From the NCBI GenBank assembly GCA_033030425.1, contig JAUFSD010000023.1, positions 310,001-374,000 of the forward strand: DNA of 64,000 nt, in the 5' to 3' direction. The notes beneath the pieces were generated by a model that did not search any database, was not told the DNA's origin, and was given only the letters and a program-made list of their open reading frames with translations. Positions 22,801 through 36,166 of this stretch are shown here, piece by piece (position 1 is the stretch's first letter; every line of letters begins with the position of its first letter). This stretch comes from Verpa conica (lineage: Eukaryota; Ascomycota; Pezizomycetes; Pezizales; Morchellaceae). The position numbers and the translations under genes were made by a program.

Positions 22801-25800
22801 TCACCAAGCCATCGGATACAGATGAAGAAAGCGCACTGTTACGTGTTAATAGCTTCCCAGTTGACTTGCGGCAGTTCTTAATTGCTTGAAGGACCGCATC
22901 GTCGGTGTTGCCCTATAATCTTTTAGTATTCAAATTTCAGACTTAGCACAGTTATGACATACCTCTGGTACAATAATCAAATCAAATGCTCCCTCGATAT
23001 CCTTCAAACTTGCGAATGAAGCGCTGTATGGTGAATCCGCACCCAATGCCGCCTTTGTAGCTTCAATATCACTTGGTGTAGGAGAGGTAAAAGTAAAGTT
23101 CTTATAACGCCTCAAGACACTGTCTCCCTGGAGCAATGGCATAATCTTTGGTACCAAGTCCCCACTACCAATCTGCAAGATACTCATATCCGGATCTTTA
23201 TGAACCAGAAGGTCCAAAATCTCGAGGAGCTCCAATTGCACGTGGCTCAAAGAGGCTGCGTTGGTCTGCTTAGCAACCATAGGATCAAGGACCCTCCCAG
23301 CAAACTCTTGCGATAGAAGTGCGACATCCGGTTTCCAGACTGCACGCAAGTACGGGAATCTATCATTAGAATCGTTGGAGGTAGCATCAGATTCCGTAGC
23401 ACTGTTGTCGAAATTAACTAAACGGACTTGCTTGAACTCGAGTTTGAATTGGTTCGCCAAGATATGGAAGCCGCCCAATCCTGCCTTTAGACCTCGCTTC
23501 TTACCCCATGCCATGACTGTTCCATGGGTAGAGGGTTCTTGTTCAGTGGATGGGATTGTCAAACGAATCTCCTCGAAGAAGTTGGGCATCTGACTAGCGA
23601 CCTTGCCAGTTGGGTTGGCGTAGAACACCGAGAGCGCGATCAACTGGAGTGCTGTGTCAATGGCTGCTGGATGAACGACGTAGCGGGATTCGTTCTTCAT
23701 GACCGCCTTTGTGCTGTTAAGGTCTGTTTGCGCCTTCAGAAGGCCATTGGTTTTGTTCAAAATCGCCTCTGTTAGGCCACGGAATGTGGGACCATAGTTG
23801 AGTCCGGTGGAGGATAGTGCGCCGTATGACTTAGAGCCATCTGCATCGACATCTACGATCTCGTCTGTCTCTTTCCATTCAGGTTCTTTCACTAGTAATA
23901 GTTAGCATCGGATATCTAATAAGGGAATTTCGAATACATACCGATCAAGGCATCATCAATCTCAATCTGTCCACAGCAGTTCTCTACCCATGCGGTTGAG
24001 CCCAATGGCGCACTGACAACTTTGAAGTCGAATCTCTTTGTAGATCTCTCAACTGTTGACAAAGCAACTGGCACCAAGGTGAATAGTGTCTCGATACCCG
24101 AATCTGCGATCAACATTGCTGCCTTGAGGGCCATGTTGGTAATGACGCATCCACTAGGGCGCTTGCCATCAATCTCTTCATGTGTTTGTGTGATTGCTTC
24201 AATAGCCATGGTAACATAGCAGGCACCAGCCAACACAACTTTGCCCTGAATCTGATGGTCTTCAAGCCATGGGATATCCTTTAGTCTGAGAGTATTCTTC
24301 CAAGTACGGTCAATCACGCCAGATGCAGGAACTCTAGCACCCAAAATATCATGTCGCTTGTGCTTCCTGAACCTATACTCGAGAGAAGCTCGCGGCTCCT
24401 CTTCTGCTGGGAGTTCTGAGTAGGTCCATGCGTATTTCGGAAGATCGATAATTGTCGCGGGGGTTGTTCCGGGAACATAGTTAATCTTGTCAAGAGCAAC
24501 TGGGTAATTCTTGGCGTACAGCTCACCGGCAGTCTTGAGGACACAGTCTACAGCATTCTTGTTGCGGAGTAAAGTTCCAGTGTAAGATGGGGATTCGGCC
24601 CACAAACTGCGGATCTGGCGCAATGGCCCCTCTAGCGCGGCGTGGGGACCAAGCTCAACGAGGTGGTGGACAGGGGTATCGAGGTATTGCAATTTCTCTA
24701 CAGCCTGGCTAAAAAGGACTGGAGATTCGAGATTGGTCCTCCAGTAGTTGGTATCGAGCTTGTAGTCTGGAGCCAAAACTTTTCCGTAGACAGAAGAAAT
24801 GAAAGTCTTTTTTGGGCGGTTGTTGGCACTAACAGCGTCGGCTGCAAGTACTCCGTACTTCGCACCGACAGCTTTCATGTGTGGTGAATGGTAGGCCTTT
24901 CCGCCAGTCTTCAAGGCGCGTGCAAAGATGCCTGCCTGATTAAGCCTTTCCTGAACGGCAAGAACATCGTCGTTATCTCCGCTGAGAGTGACGCTCTGTG
25001 GGGAATTGATGCAAGCAATATAGACGTTACCCGCGAGATGGTGAATGACTTCGTGTGGTCCGAGGCCAACGGCCAACATACATCCGTCAGTCCGTGCATG
25101 AGACACAGCCACTCCACGGTAATAGGCCAAAGTGATCGCCTCAGCCGATGTCACGTAACCAGCTGCGTATGCTGCTGCAATCTCACCTATTCGAACATCA
25201 TTGTTAGATAAACTCTTGTATTGTTAATATAGCCAATCAGCCAGTGACTTACCTGAAGAATGTCCAATCGCAACGACGGGGTGAATGTTCCAGCTCGCCA
25301 ATAAGTCAACCAAGATAATCTGAAGAGCCGTGCACATTGGCTGAGAAATAGCCGAGTCCTGGATGGTGCTGGTCTCTGGGGGAGCAGATAGAACCTCTTC
25401 AATTGTCCATGTTGGCTTATCCGGCAAAGATTGCAACACCTTATCCATTTTCTGAACTGTAGCCTTGCAAGACTCATAATTATCGATCAAATCTTTACCC
25501 ATAGTCGCCCATTGTGCTCCTTGACCAGTAAAGATAAATCCTACGTTTGGCCGACGAGCAGGGCTCTTGTGGACAATCAAACTCTGTTGCATTTCAGTAA
25601 GCTTTTGCTGGAAGTTATCCTCTTGGACAATAGCATATGCTCGGTTGAAGAATTTTGAGCGACGATTGTTGAGTGTATGAATCAAATCATGAATATCACA
25701 CTTATCAGCAACATTTGCAAGACGACCAATATTGGCACGTAAAGTCTTCTCGTCGTGGGCCGAAAGAGTAAGTAAAAAGTTGGACTTGGAAGACCCATTA

Positions 25801-27443
25801 ACAATCGCTTTAGGGGTGGCACTCGTAGCTGTAATGCGGGTATGCGGCTTTGGCTGAGCAATGGATTTGTATCCATCATAGCTGTTCAAAATACTCTCGG
25901 TAGACTCGATAATCGCGTGGGCATTTGCTCCACCAAAACCGAAGCTGTTAATACTAACTCTCTTAACCGGAACGTGGGTTGGGAAAGGAGTGTTCTTTGT
26001 AACAACTGAGACACCCGCGCCCGTGAAATCGACTATAACAGGTCAGCTGAGGTAATCAAAAATCCAACAAGACAGGGGTACAAACTCTTTGGGTTAAGCT
26101 TAGTAACCCCAATTGTAGCTGGGATAGTATTATTCTCAAGCAACAAAACAGCCTTCATTATTCCAGCCAAACCACTAGAAGCTTCACCGTGGCCGAGATT
26201 TGTCTTTACTGAACCGATCAAAAGTGGATCTTTGCCCTTTCTTCCAGCTGCAAAAACTCTTCCAATTGCTTCAATCTCAATTGGGTCACCGACAGGTGTT
26301 CCAGTTCCATGGCACTCAAAGTAAGATGTATCCTCAGTGCTAAGACCAGCTTGAAGGTATGCATCCCTAATAACACGCTCTTGACCATCGGCACTTGGAT
26401 GGGTAATACCACCAGTTTTACCATTTCTGTATATATGTTAGAATAAAATACCATACTATATCTGGAGGAAGAAAAACATACGCATTTGTAGCAGTTCCTC
26501 TAATCACAGCTCTAATTGGGTCTCCATCTCTGATAGCGTCTGATAGCTTCTTAAGGTATAATGCACCAACACCGTCGGCACGAGCATATCCGTCGGCAGC
26601 TGCGTCGAATGTATGACAGGTAGATGTCCCAGAGAGGACACCGAGCTTTGCACTGTAGATTTGCCCAGTGATACCGAGAATAAGATTAACTCCACCGACC
26701 AAAGCAGCCGAGCAGTCACCGCTACGGAGTGCACCGCATGCCATATGAACTGCATACATGGATGAAGAGCAGGCTGTATCGATCGTGAAACTAAAATAGG
26801 AGTTAGGATTTATCAACCCAATTCCGGGGGAGCAATTGGTTCATACCTGGGGCCCTTCATGTTAAACACATAACTAATTCTGTTACTCAACAAGGTAAGA
26901 CTGAAACCAGTCTGATCATACGGCTTGGAGAAGTTGGGTTCCCTCTGTAGTGCGTACTCCCACGAGAAGTTACCCACAAAGCACCCAGTCTTTGAGCCGG
27001 AGACGGTGTCGAGAGAGACACCAGCGGCTTCAAAGCACTCGAATGCAACTTCAAGCAACTTCCTCTGCTGAGGGTCCATGATTGTTGCCTCCTGGGGAGT
27101 GATTCCGAAGAATGTGGGGTCGAACAGCTTGGGGTTCTCATTGATGAAATGCCCATCCTTGATGTGGATACTGTCTGGGCGGTTCTTGTCCGGGTGGTAG
27201 AATGCATCGACATTGTAGCGAGATTCAGGGACGGGACATCTTCCTGAGCGTCCCTTCTCGAGCAAGTCCCAGAGAGCGGATGGGGAGTCAGAATCACCGG
27301 GCCAACGGCAGGCTATTGAGATAGTCAGTATACTAGCTAAGGTCACGAGAGTACGATATAAACATACCCATGCCAACAATGGCAATCGGCTCAGGTGACT
27401 GATCCTCAGTAGCAGCAGATTCTTTGTATGTAGATTTGCCCAT
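19842..27443 (-). CDS. Highly reducing type I polyketide synthase, KS-AT-DH-(psi MT)-ER-KR-ACP (2351 aa)
   Basis: Iterative HR-PKS. Exons on the minus strand: 27443-27368, 27312-26847, 26790-26482, 26426-26086, 26032-25253, 25186-23942, 23891-22963, 22912-22721, 22662-21302, 21248-20765, 20714-19842; total 7056 nt with no internal stop. KS has DTACSSS (Cys188), ECHGTGT and KTNLGHG. AT has GFIFTGQGAQW and GHSSG (Ser656). DH has WLEDHQIQG (His968), but the usual HxxxGxxxxP ends in Ala. A methyltransferase-like stretch keeps only a weak ILQIGSGD motif and a FDLIIVPE strand, so C-methylation is probably lost. ER has HECAGV and HTGARGVG. KR has IIGGLGGLG and the SS...SNYCAAN triad. ACP has GMDSM with phosphopantetheine site Ser2308. 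There is no thioesterase or reductase domain, so a partner enzyme would release the reduced chain. It should act in the cytosol on malonyl-CoA. Product unknown. Confidence 0.96.
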
Positions 27444-27628
27444 TTTGATTTTTGTTGAATTCTAAGTTGTAGAAAGTAGTGGTATAGAAGTGAAGTTTGA
27501 GGGAGAGAAGTCGCAGGATTTGAAAGGATGTGTAGATATGTATCTGAAGAGTGAAGCTGGCTCTGTAGCTGTGTCTGCGAATGTGGATCTCGATGATGGT
27601 TCTTCAAAAGCCAGAGGGACTCGGGTGG

Positions 27629-27637
27629 TTTTATATC
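27629..27637 (-). promoter_or_regulatory. TATA-like element upstream of the PKS
   Basis: Read on the minus strand the bases are GATATAAAA, about 185 bp before the PKS start codon. Placement fits a core promoter with a leader of roughly 150 bases. The call rests on sequence resemblance only. Confidence 0.4.
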
Positions 27638-30600
27638 CAGCAAGGCATTGACGGTGAGGGAGGAAGAATTCCGTATGTCCGACAGTAACTCTGAGTCTTC
27701 ACAGGAGCTCACTCTGTCACGCCAAAAATAATCCATCGGATGAATCTACTCGCCAGTTGCACACCTTGTCCCACACAGCGGCAGGTCCTGAACAGTTCAG
27801 GGCTGCTGCAGAGTACACGCTATCATTGGAAGCGCCCAGGATAGCAACCAACCACCCAGCCTTAGTTTCTCGATAGGGACCGTAGATGAAGTCGATGGCC
27901 CCCATTAGGATCTAACGGCACCCCCCCGCTGTAGTAGACCCTGTCCAGTGTGGCGCATCAACCTTTGAGTGCTGATATTGGGCTAACCCATGTACTAGGA
28001 TCCTACAGCCTTAGACCAGCATCATGAGCTAGACCACTTTCGTACCCGAGAACTAACTGTCCATCCAGGACCATTGGCCATCTGAGCGCCTAGTACCGTG
28101 ATACGTGCAAAGAATCAATAGCATAGTTTTTGCACTTCAGGTGAAATTACATGAGGCAACTGTCAGATACCAAGCTTAACTCGTATTCTACTCCACAAAG
28201 CGGTGGTCAATATCTATTCTGTTGCTAATTCCAACTCAAATTACACGCAGCCTAGAACCACATTTCTTTTTCTTTTCTTAATAGCTGCCTACTAAACTTT
28301 CACCGAGGGCGCACGGGAGACAAGATTAGAATTTCATCTCGCGGGCCCAATTCTCCGGTGGTGCGGCAGATGTCGTACGGGGAAATTTCCTAGGTCCTGT
28401 CGCGTTTTTACGAATAGTATGATCATAGAATATCACGCGGTTATTCACACGGCGCCCCACGCATGCTCTGCTTGTATGGCTATGTGCACATGTTTGTGTC
28501 TAAGAAATAACACGAACGGCAGCTACATGCATATATTCCTATGTCTCCCATATCCATATCCGATGGTTGGGCCTTTCAGCCAACCCTGGCAATTTTCTGT
28601 GTAAACCCGAGGATATGGGTAATGCGGCTGATCTTGGAGGACGCCACTCAGATTCGGTGCACCAGATCTGCAGCGCTTAAGCCTTCTGACAGTTTTTACC
28701 TTCAGCCACCAGCCTCTAAACGGTGATCTACTCCTCAAGACTAGTTTCAATTTACGCAGTTAAATGATCTGATGTAATCTTTTACTAGCGACAGGCAAGA
28801 CAAGGCGGATTTATCACGGTAGAGGATACTCTCGTGCTATTCGTCGTGTATCAGGCTCAGATTCAGGTCTGGGCAACCAAACGAATTTCACTGGTTGCCA
28901 TGCAAGATAAGCTCGCCGTATAACAATCTGTTTGCAGGCAATAGATGAATACGAAACATTCTTTGAGCCGCACAACGGCCCCTAGATGCAGAACGCTCGC
29001 TCTGTATATGCACCCCTGTCAACTGCCCGGCACCTTCAGATGCTCTTGTCCCAAATTGCCGAATGCAAGGATTAATACTCATGTAAGACGGAACGGTAGC
29101 GGAATTCTCCCGTCGCTTTACAAACAAGGATAAGAGTAGCGACCCTCAAATGTTATTCCGAGGGACTCCCCCCCCTCCCCACACATAACGGGGTGATTAA
29201 CAATACACATCGGTGGCTGTATAGAGGCTTGCGTATTGAGTACTATTCTATTAAGCGGTCTAACATTTATTTGGCCCCCAAGAAAATCAATGTATTCCGT
29301 GCAGCTACTCCGCACTAGTGTGGATGTAAACTCTGGCCCTAACCTACATGTACATGTTGACTATACGCCTCTAGCCCTACAAGCCAAGCTGTGAAATTGA
29401 CCACTTCATCTTTCTTAGCCACGCATTTAGGCCACCGCACCTCTAGAGTCACTATTCAGCGGATAAAAATGCATCGCCTAAATCCCTCACCTACAATACC
29501 ACCGACCTGGGGTCTCGGAAAGACTATTATCCCATATCCAAGGGAGCCCAGTAGCACATCACGTCTTACGGTAGAGGCTGAGTCTTCAGCCCTCCAGCTT
29601 CGGGTACCGGACCCTTGTTGTCAATTGGCTGTGTTTTATTCTGGGTGTTTTACTCCGCGACAAACACCTTAACCAAGCTACAAGGGCATCTAGGTACCCC
29701 TGTTGACCGTGATGTGCTGCTCATTGCTCTCTTCGGTCGCCGGAGATGCGAGACTCATAAAGCTTTCAAACAAACCCTAGCTAGAACCCGAGTAATGGGT
29801 ATTCCGGACACCTTGCCCCATATCCAAAGGGTAGGTCTTTCGAACAATTTCAAAGCCTTTTTTGCATGCTGCTGCTAGAATAGTTTAGTGAGATTTCAAG
29901 GACCTTGTTGCACTGCACCACACACACAAAAGGTTTTAGATCATTATACGGGAATTCGGCAGCACCGCTAGATTGTGATGGCCCTGGCCTAATCATCAAC
30001 GGGACGAACTTGCGCGTAATAGTTTGAGAACATTTTAGCTTCAGTATTCCCCGGTAAAGCCAATGCTTGTGTGCTCGTATGATAGATAGCCATTGGTTCA
30101 GCTCGATGCCAAGATGAAATCACTAATTTTCTCAGATTCTAGACGCTTGGGAACATATGTATGAACTCTCAGACTCACCGCCTACCGGTATCAATCTGAC
30201 ACATATCGGTTAACTTTTTGTGCCAATAATAATCAGATGAGTATTCAATGTTAGTTACCCTTGAATTTGCATTTACTTTACTTTCTATCTCTTGATAAGA
30301 CACGTAGTTAACAAGATGGAACCCTTGAGGCCAAGATACTAATAGGTATTCTTACAGCAATAGAGCTCCAAGAACCCAATCGACAATAATGAAATTCTAC
30401 TTCGCGTGTACCCTCATCTTAAACCCCATGTACTTATGACTTATTCATTCATTCACCCTCAAAGCACCTGCCAACGGGGGACTCTAGTTCGGTTTTTTTT
30501 GCCGTATACCCCCTTACAACATCGACTACAGCTTCGGCCTCTATAAGACTATCTAATTTGGTGTTTCTGCTGCTCCATGTCACTAATTTAATTGTGTCCG

Positions 30601-33559
30601 AAAATACACTTCGACTAGGACCACGTGGTCCATGAAAGTCATAACCACCTAGGCATAGTAGAACTCCCGTTGCTTCAACCACGCGGTTATCAAGACTAGG
30701 ACCACCACAGCCTTAGAGACAATGTATCTAATACTAAAACGTGGCTCTATAGATATGTCTTATCTTTGTCCGATCGGCACTCTAGGCGTTGGCGAAAATG
30801 ACAAACCACTCTCGAGCGGTGAGTTCACCGATATCGCTTGCCTAGGTTTGGTACCCCAAACAGTAGCGGTGGAAAAGAGCAAATACTACGAACCATATTG
30901 GGAAAATGAATCACCGGCATATTTTACGGCCTCTCATAGCACGAGAACCCCGTGAAGGTGTTTGTGATTGTAGTATCAACGGGAGCTATGAATATAGCGA
31001 TAGGGATTTGTAATGACTTTCTTTGGACGTCCTTAGAAATTGTATGGACCAGTATCCAGACCATATAATATTAATAATTTCCTTTCAACCAAAGGTAAAT
31101 AGTTAAATTGGTAATTTTAATGGCCAGAGACATGATTACCATACACATGCTACGACGTAAAGGTACATTTCATATCTTTTGACGGGTCTAACCGAACCCA
31201 GACATATTTTGCAAAGAAAGCCTTTAATTAGGTCAGGCGGTGCATTTAAAGATGAGTATATAATCCAGCTAATTAACAAATATAGAATTACTTGGGTTAC
31301 TTGGCTTCTAATCCGTTGCCGTTGAACCAAGACTTAAGGCGTTCTTGGCAACAGGTCCCCCGCAAGCCATTTCTTGCGCCACCTACTCATGCTTTGACAT
31401 TAGCCGACTTGATGCAGTCATACTCTATGCCCTATGCAACACTAAGACATACATGTACAAACAGCGAGGTCTCTCCCGTAGGTTAAGCTTTCTAAATTGC
31501 CTATTTAAGCCTAAGTACCACGCGAGAGTACTTAAAATTTGTTTCGGTAAAGGATAAACATGGATGGAGTGCTTTGAATCGGTACACCCCCAAACAAACA
31601 TTGTTTTCCTGGTTCTAGATAAAGTATTCTGCTGGATGAGCACGTTTTTCATGCTTTATTCCACACCCACCAAACATGACACTGGAAAGCATGCATATTA
31701 CGGTACTCAAAGTCTTTAAACTTTAGAATCAGGTGACTCCGTCTTAGGTAGTAATATGTTCCTTCAAAAATTTAGCTAGACCATAATACATCACTCGTTT
31801 ACTAGCTCGGTACCGTAGCGTAGGCTTTCTGACTCGGAATAATAAATTTGCAAGATCCCTTTTGGGCGCTTCACATAGTTTAGCAATACTTCTCCGTCTA
31901 TTCGATTAGCTGTATGTTTACGTACCGGGTAAAAATACACCCGAATAGGGTAACAAGGGGGGATACGCGTTCACGCTAATGTCAACCTGGCGGCATAACT
32001 CATATGAGGGTACGCGAGATATCCTAATTAGGGTATCAGTCCGAAGTACCTGGTACATGACGCATGTAGATGAGATTAGTGCCCCACAAACGCATAGGTG
32101 AAGAAGAGTTTAGAGTACTTTGTACATATGTATCTAAGCCAATAAAACAACTTGCTCTAATGTACGAAGTTGTTTCCCGTCTTTCTGCTCGCTAGGGACC
32201 AGATGCCTATGCCACCGAATTCACCGGCAACTCAAAGTTCCATGCCACGCGGTGTAGCTGCAGGGCATCTAGAGCCGGCATGTAAGGTTCTCACCGATCG
32301 ATCAGGTAAAGGGTGCGTTTCAATTCCTTGTAGATTGAGGGGGGGCCAGTACATATGTAATCAAAGCGCCTACAATATTCTCAGTTGTGTGATAGATGCG
32401 TATATTTGATCATGCATATTTAGACTAACATGCATGGACATGGGTGAAACCGATATAGTAGCCGTTTTCCTGTGGCTAAGTACATTCTACAGCTTTTCCG
32501 TATGGCCTATATCCGATCATTTAGATAAGATTAGATTAGATAAATTATAAGTTCTAACCCACATAGCTATAGAACCACAATATAATAAGAAACGATCGGA
32601 GTTCAACCAATAAATATAACAGATCTCTTTGTCCTAAGGTAATTCCAACATTATAGACTGCAAGGCCTACCGGCTGTGCGCATTAATTTCATACTGCAGT
32701 AATCCGTGAATAAAAATATTCAGAGAAGACTATGCTGAAGGAGCTGACTGAGATAATAGATGGGCGTACAAAGTAAAAAAGCTATCTGCGGCTGATTTCC
32801 TACATAGTTACTTTACGATAAATTATACCACCAGCCCTATTACTCGGGTCCTCGCATATTATTCACGGATTAATACAGTAGGGGAGTGTCTGAGCGATAT
32901 CTAAAAGTCCGAATAGGCGAACCCCATCGCGTGAACGGAGGATTTATTCCCCGCCGGGAGGGTTCTCTGGGCAATCGATTAATTTAGGTGCTGAAGATCT
33001 GACTATATCTGGTTGTACAGCCGTTGCTCTAACGTTATTAGGGTCTTTCCCCAGTCAGCACACATGCACTGTCACATAGTCATAGGGGGGTCGCTTTCCC
33101 TAAAAGGTAGTGTCACGCTAAGCGCGAACGCATAACTTTCAGCCTTCTGTAACTCCCCTTCGAATACCGGGGTGCTGGGCTGATACTAGACAATCTCTAC
33201 ATGACTTCTCCAGGAGATGGATAGAAACAAAATTAATGACTCAGTCCCTTAGTCCCGATCGGGATCTGGGTAACCGGGTGAGGGGGGCTGTCGCGTCCCA
33301 AGCAAGGTATTGATCGATCGAAATGATAAGGTCGTGCCGGATTCTTTGGCTCCCATACCATCTAGTGAATGCCCTGAGTTTTAGTGCTTACGGTAGCCTT
33401 ATGGCCCAGAAATCCATCTAATCTGATCTTATCCATGACGCAATGTGGATACGTATCCACTTGTCTCGTGTCTCTCCCTCTCGACCGGCAGATCTCCTGT
33501 ACATGAGTTAAGGGTACCGATGAGCCACTAGGAGCTGTACCTTTGCCGCTGTAGGAGGC

Positions 33560-33584
33560 TTTTTTTTAAAAAAAAAAAAAAAAA
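33560..33584. repeat. T8 followed by A17 homopolymer
   Basis: Eight T are followed directly by seventeen A. A long A run in gene-free DNA can mark the 3' end of a retroposed copy, but I see no open reading frame or target-site duplication beside it. Confidence 0.8.
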
Positions 33585-35110
33585 CTAGTAACGAAATTTC
33601 GGATACTCCCGACTACCCCCCTAGCCTGCCGTAGCTCCGGTACAAAAACAATGAACTAATAGTTGCTTTAAGCAGCTGCCTATCTAGCTTCGCCTATAGA
33701 GACATACCTAGAAATCAATGCAAGAAAAACGTGTTCTTCTCTGAACCTGGTCTCCAACCGGCGAGTTGTTTCTAGTCGTGCGATTCTAGAAATTTTGATA
33801 AGTACAAGGTTACCCACGGACTTCGGGTAAATTTTTTTTGATCAATTCAAAACGACCTTCCTCTATTAGAATTGAGCTATAAAACATCCACTCGTCCGAG
33901 GATTTATATCACGCCTAACGATTACTGCGTATCTAAACATCAAGAATCACTCGGGTTCGTGCCCCATACCCAGCTACAGGGTTTGCTGAATGAATGAATG
34001 AATCATAAGTAACCCAGTGCCTGCTGGAGACAAGTGCGATATAAACCCACTATGAAAACTAATCGAATAGCTCCATAGTATACTGGTGTTGTGATTCTTC
34101 GGCAACATGGCGAGTTAAATCTCTGCGGGGTTCCTCTAGCTTTGTTCTGGGCCATCGATAAATATCTTGGAGCGGACCTCGGTACACTGTGCGATTCTTT
34201 TGGGCGGCTAAGCTCGATATCTCCAAGCTGATCATACGGTAAGTACTATCTATTTCTACTTGGTCCTAGCTGACGCCTTATGTATTTAGTGTAGCATGCC
34301 GTAATTATTCCCGCTTGGGCTATGATCGGGCTACGGGAAGTTTCTTGGCGTGGTGGTATGCAGTAGTGGTTCGTGCTTAAAGTTCCTAGACCAAAAGTGG
34401 TATGTAGTTAGCTGTTGGTCGAGCCATGATTGTACATAGCTGTGGTAGTGTACGCTCTAATTGATGGACCCACCGCTAGAGGCGCTCGGGTTGCCCGTAG
34501 CTTGGAGTTTATAATGGAACCCCCAGAAATAAAGTATCACTTTTTTTTTAAAGAAAGGCTAATAGAAAAGGTAACCTTAAAGAATGTATAGCCATGTACT
34601 ACCAAACGCTTCAGGTAACGAAGTGCAATCTGGAAAGAAAAACTAGTGATTTTAGGGAAGCTTCAAAAGCTTATTGGGTAATAGTCTCAAGGGATAAATT
34701 CACTTCAAGTTCCGCCCTTATCGTAGACATGTCGGGTGTTACCAAATATTTATTGGGAGGTTGTATATTTCCTAAGATATCTTGATAGGTCGTTGGACGT
34801 TGCCGTGTTTTCGCTTATTGGCTATGTTTCGTCGCCTGAGACTTGTTCCGCTTCTTCAAGCAGTTGTAGTCACCTCTTTAACTACATAAACTACCTCTAG
34901 GCTAAATTATCGGCTTCACTAGCTGGATGGATTATATCGCTACTAGTATTTCTTAATTCATTGGAGGTTCTGCCTAAAGGCCATGGGGCTGGGTCAGTGG
35001 CTCACCATAGAAGCTGTTGTACACCACCTCATCTCTCACCTAGGCTTTAATTTTGGGCCATGTGAATGTGTCAAGTTTGACGGACTAAGGGTTATATGTG
35101 GTTAGTATGC

Positions 35111-35186
35111 CGACTGAGCCTTTGAGAAGTGTGTATTTTATACGAATGCGACTGAGCCTTTGAGAAGCGTATATTGTATACGAATG
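35111..35186. repeat. 38-bp tandem duplication
   Basis: Units at 35111-35148 and 35149-35186 start CGACTGAGCC and end TACGAATG, differing at three positions. They lie in AT-rich DNA about 1 kb downstream of the P450 stop codon. No coding role seen. Confidence 0.85.
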
Positions 35187-36166
35187 AGATGATACCATCG
35201 AATTCAATCGGATAGGGTAACATACTGAATACCCGGCCTACTCTGAGAAAAAGGAACTCAAAAAACAATCATAAGGCTAGAAAATATTTTTTCAAGGGTC
35301 TATTGTAATTATATAATAATCTTATTATTTTTTCGGTCATTATTGTTGTCATTGTAGCTCTTTTTGTTGTCACTACCTTGTTGTCCATACAATTTTTTAG
35401 TGTGGCCCATGGTTGCGACAAGAATCACGAATGCCTTAGTAATGAGAAGCAAATATCTACTTCATGGAAAATGACTCGATTTTAAACTACTAAATAATCT
35501 ATAGCAAGGGATAGGATAAAAGAGACATTAGAATAGATCATTAATTAATTTTCTTTGAGGTACTTTCAGACACCTGTATACGCGTCCTATAGCGTGTTTC
35601 TTCTCGATAGTTGACTTCCATAGCTTCATATCTATGAAGCTTTAATTGCTCGCTAAATGATCTATAAACCTATATCACTATACAGCAGGGACTTTCCTTT
35701 TACACCCACTGAAGTTGAGCACATATAACCGTTGGATAAATTCTTGTAAGTCTAAAAGTCAAACTTAAGCAAAATATTTAATCATATTTTTCATATAGAA
35801 CTCCGGCCAATTTTATTTGGGGTTGATATGGTTCAACACCCAAAAAAAGAATTCAAATTCTTGGCGGGCACGGGAGCGCTTCTAAGCGCAAAACCGGGTT
35901 TAACCGGAAGAATTTCCAGCCGAAAAAATCAGAGCGCTTAAATTATGGTTTTAGAACTACAGTTATCGCTAGGTCAATTTATGAGGCCTGATCGTTCATA
36001 ATTCTATTGCTATAGACTCCAAAAAATTAATGGTAAAAATTGCGAAAGGGTAAAAATATGTAATTTTTCCAAAGCACCGGCTATTCTTCTAATATAGGAC
36101 TAAATATAAGTAAGAATATACCCTCCACCTACAGAAAACAATGATATCGATAACAATACATTTTAT

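Larger units (their letters stand above)
27444..36166. other. 8.7-kb gene-free block upstream of the PKS
   Basis: No gene is recognisable on either strand. The first few hundred bases are the PKS 5' leader and promoter. Further on I saw only short unfamiliar open frames, homopolymers (notably 33560-33584), a dispersed ATTCATTC motif and a tandem pair at 35111-35186. Bases from about 35220 to 36160 are visibly AT-rich. A pathway regulator of the Zn2Cys6 type was looked for and not found. Confidence 0.5.

Noticed and set aside
19842..27443. PKS as a partially reducing 6-methylsalicylate-type synthase, suggested by a patulin-synthase-like GMC gene nearby
   Set aside because: The PKS has an enoyl reductase with intact motifs and a vestigial methyltransferase region, which is the highly reducing layout.
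27444..27905. Upstream extension of the PKS through open frames on the minus strand
   Set aside because: The ATG at 27443 gives the normal HR-PKS start (short linker then EPIAIVGM). Upstream frames look like leader sequence and a TATA-like element lies within them.
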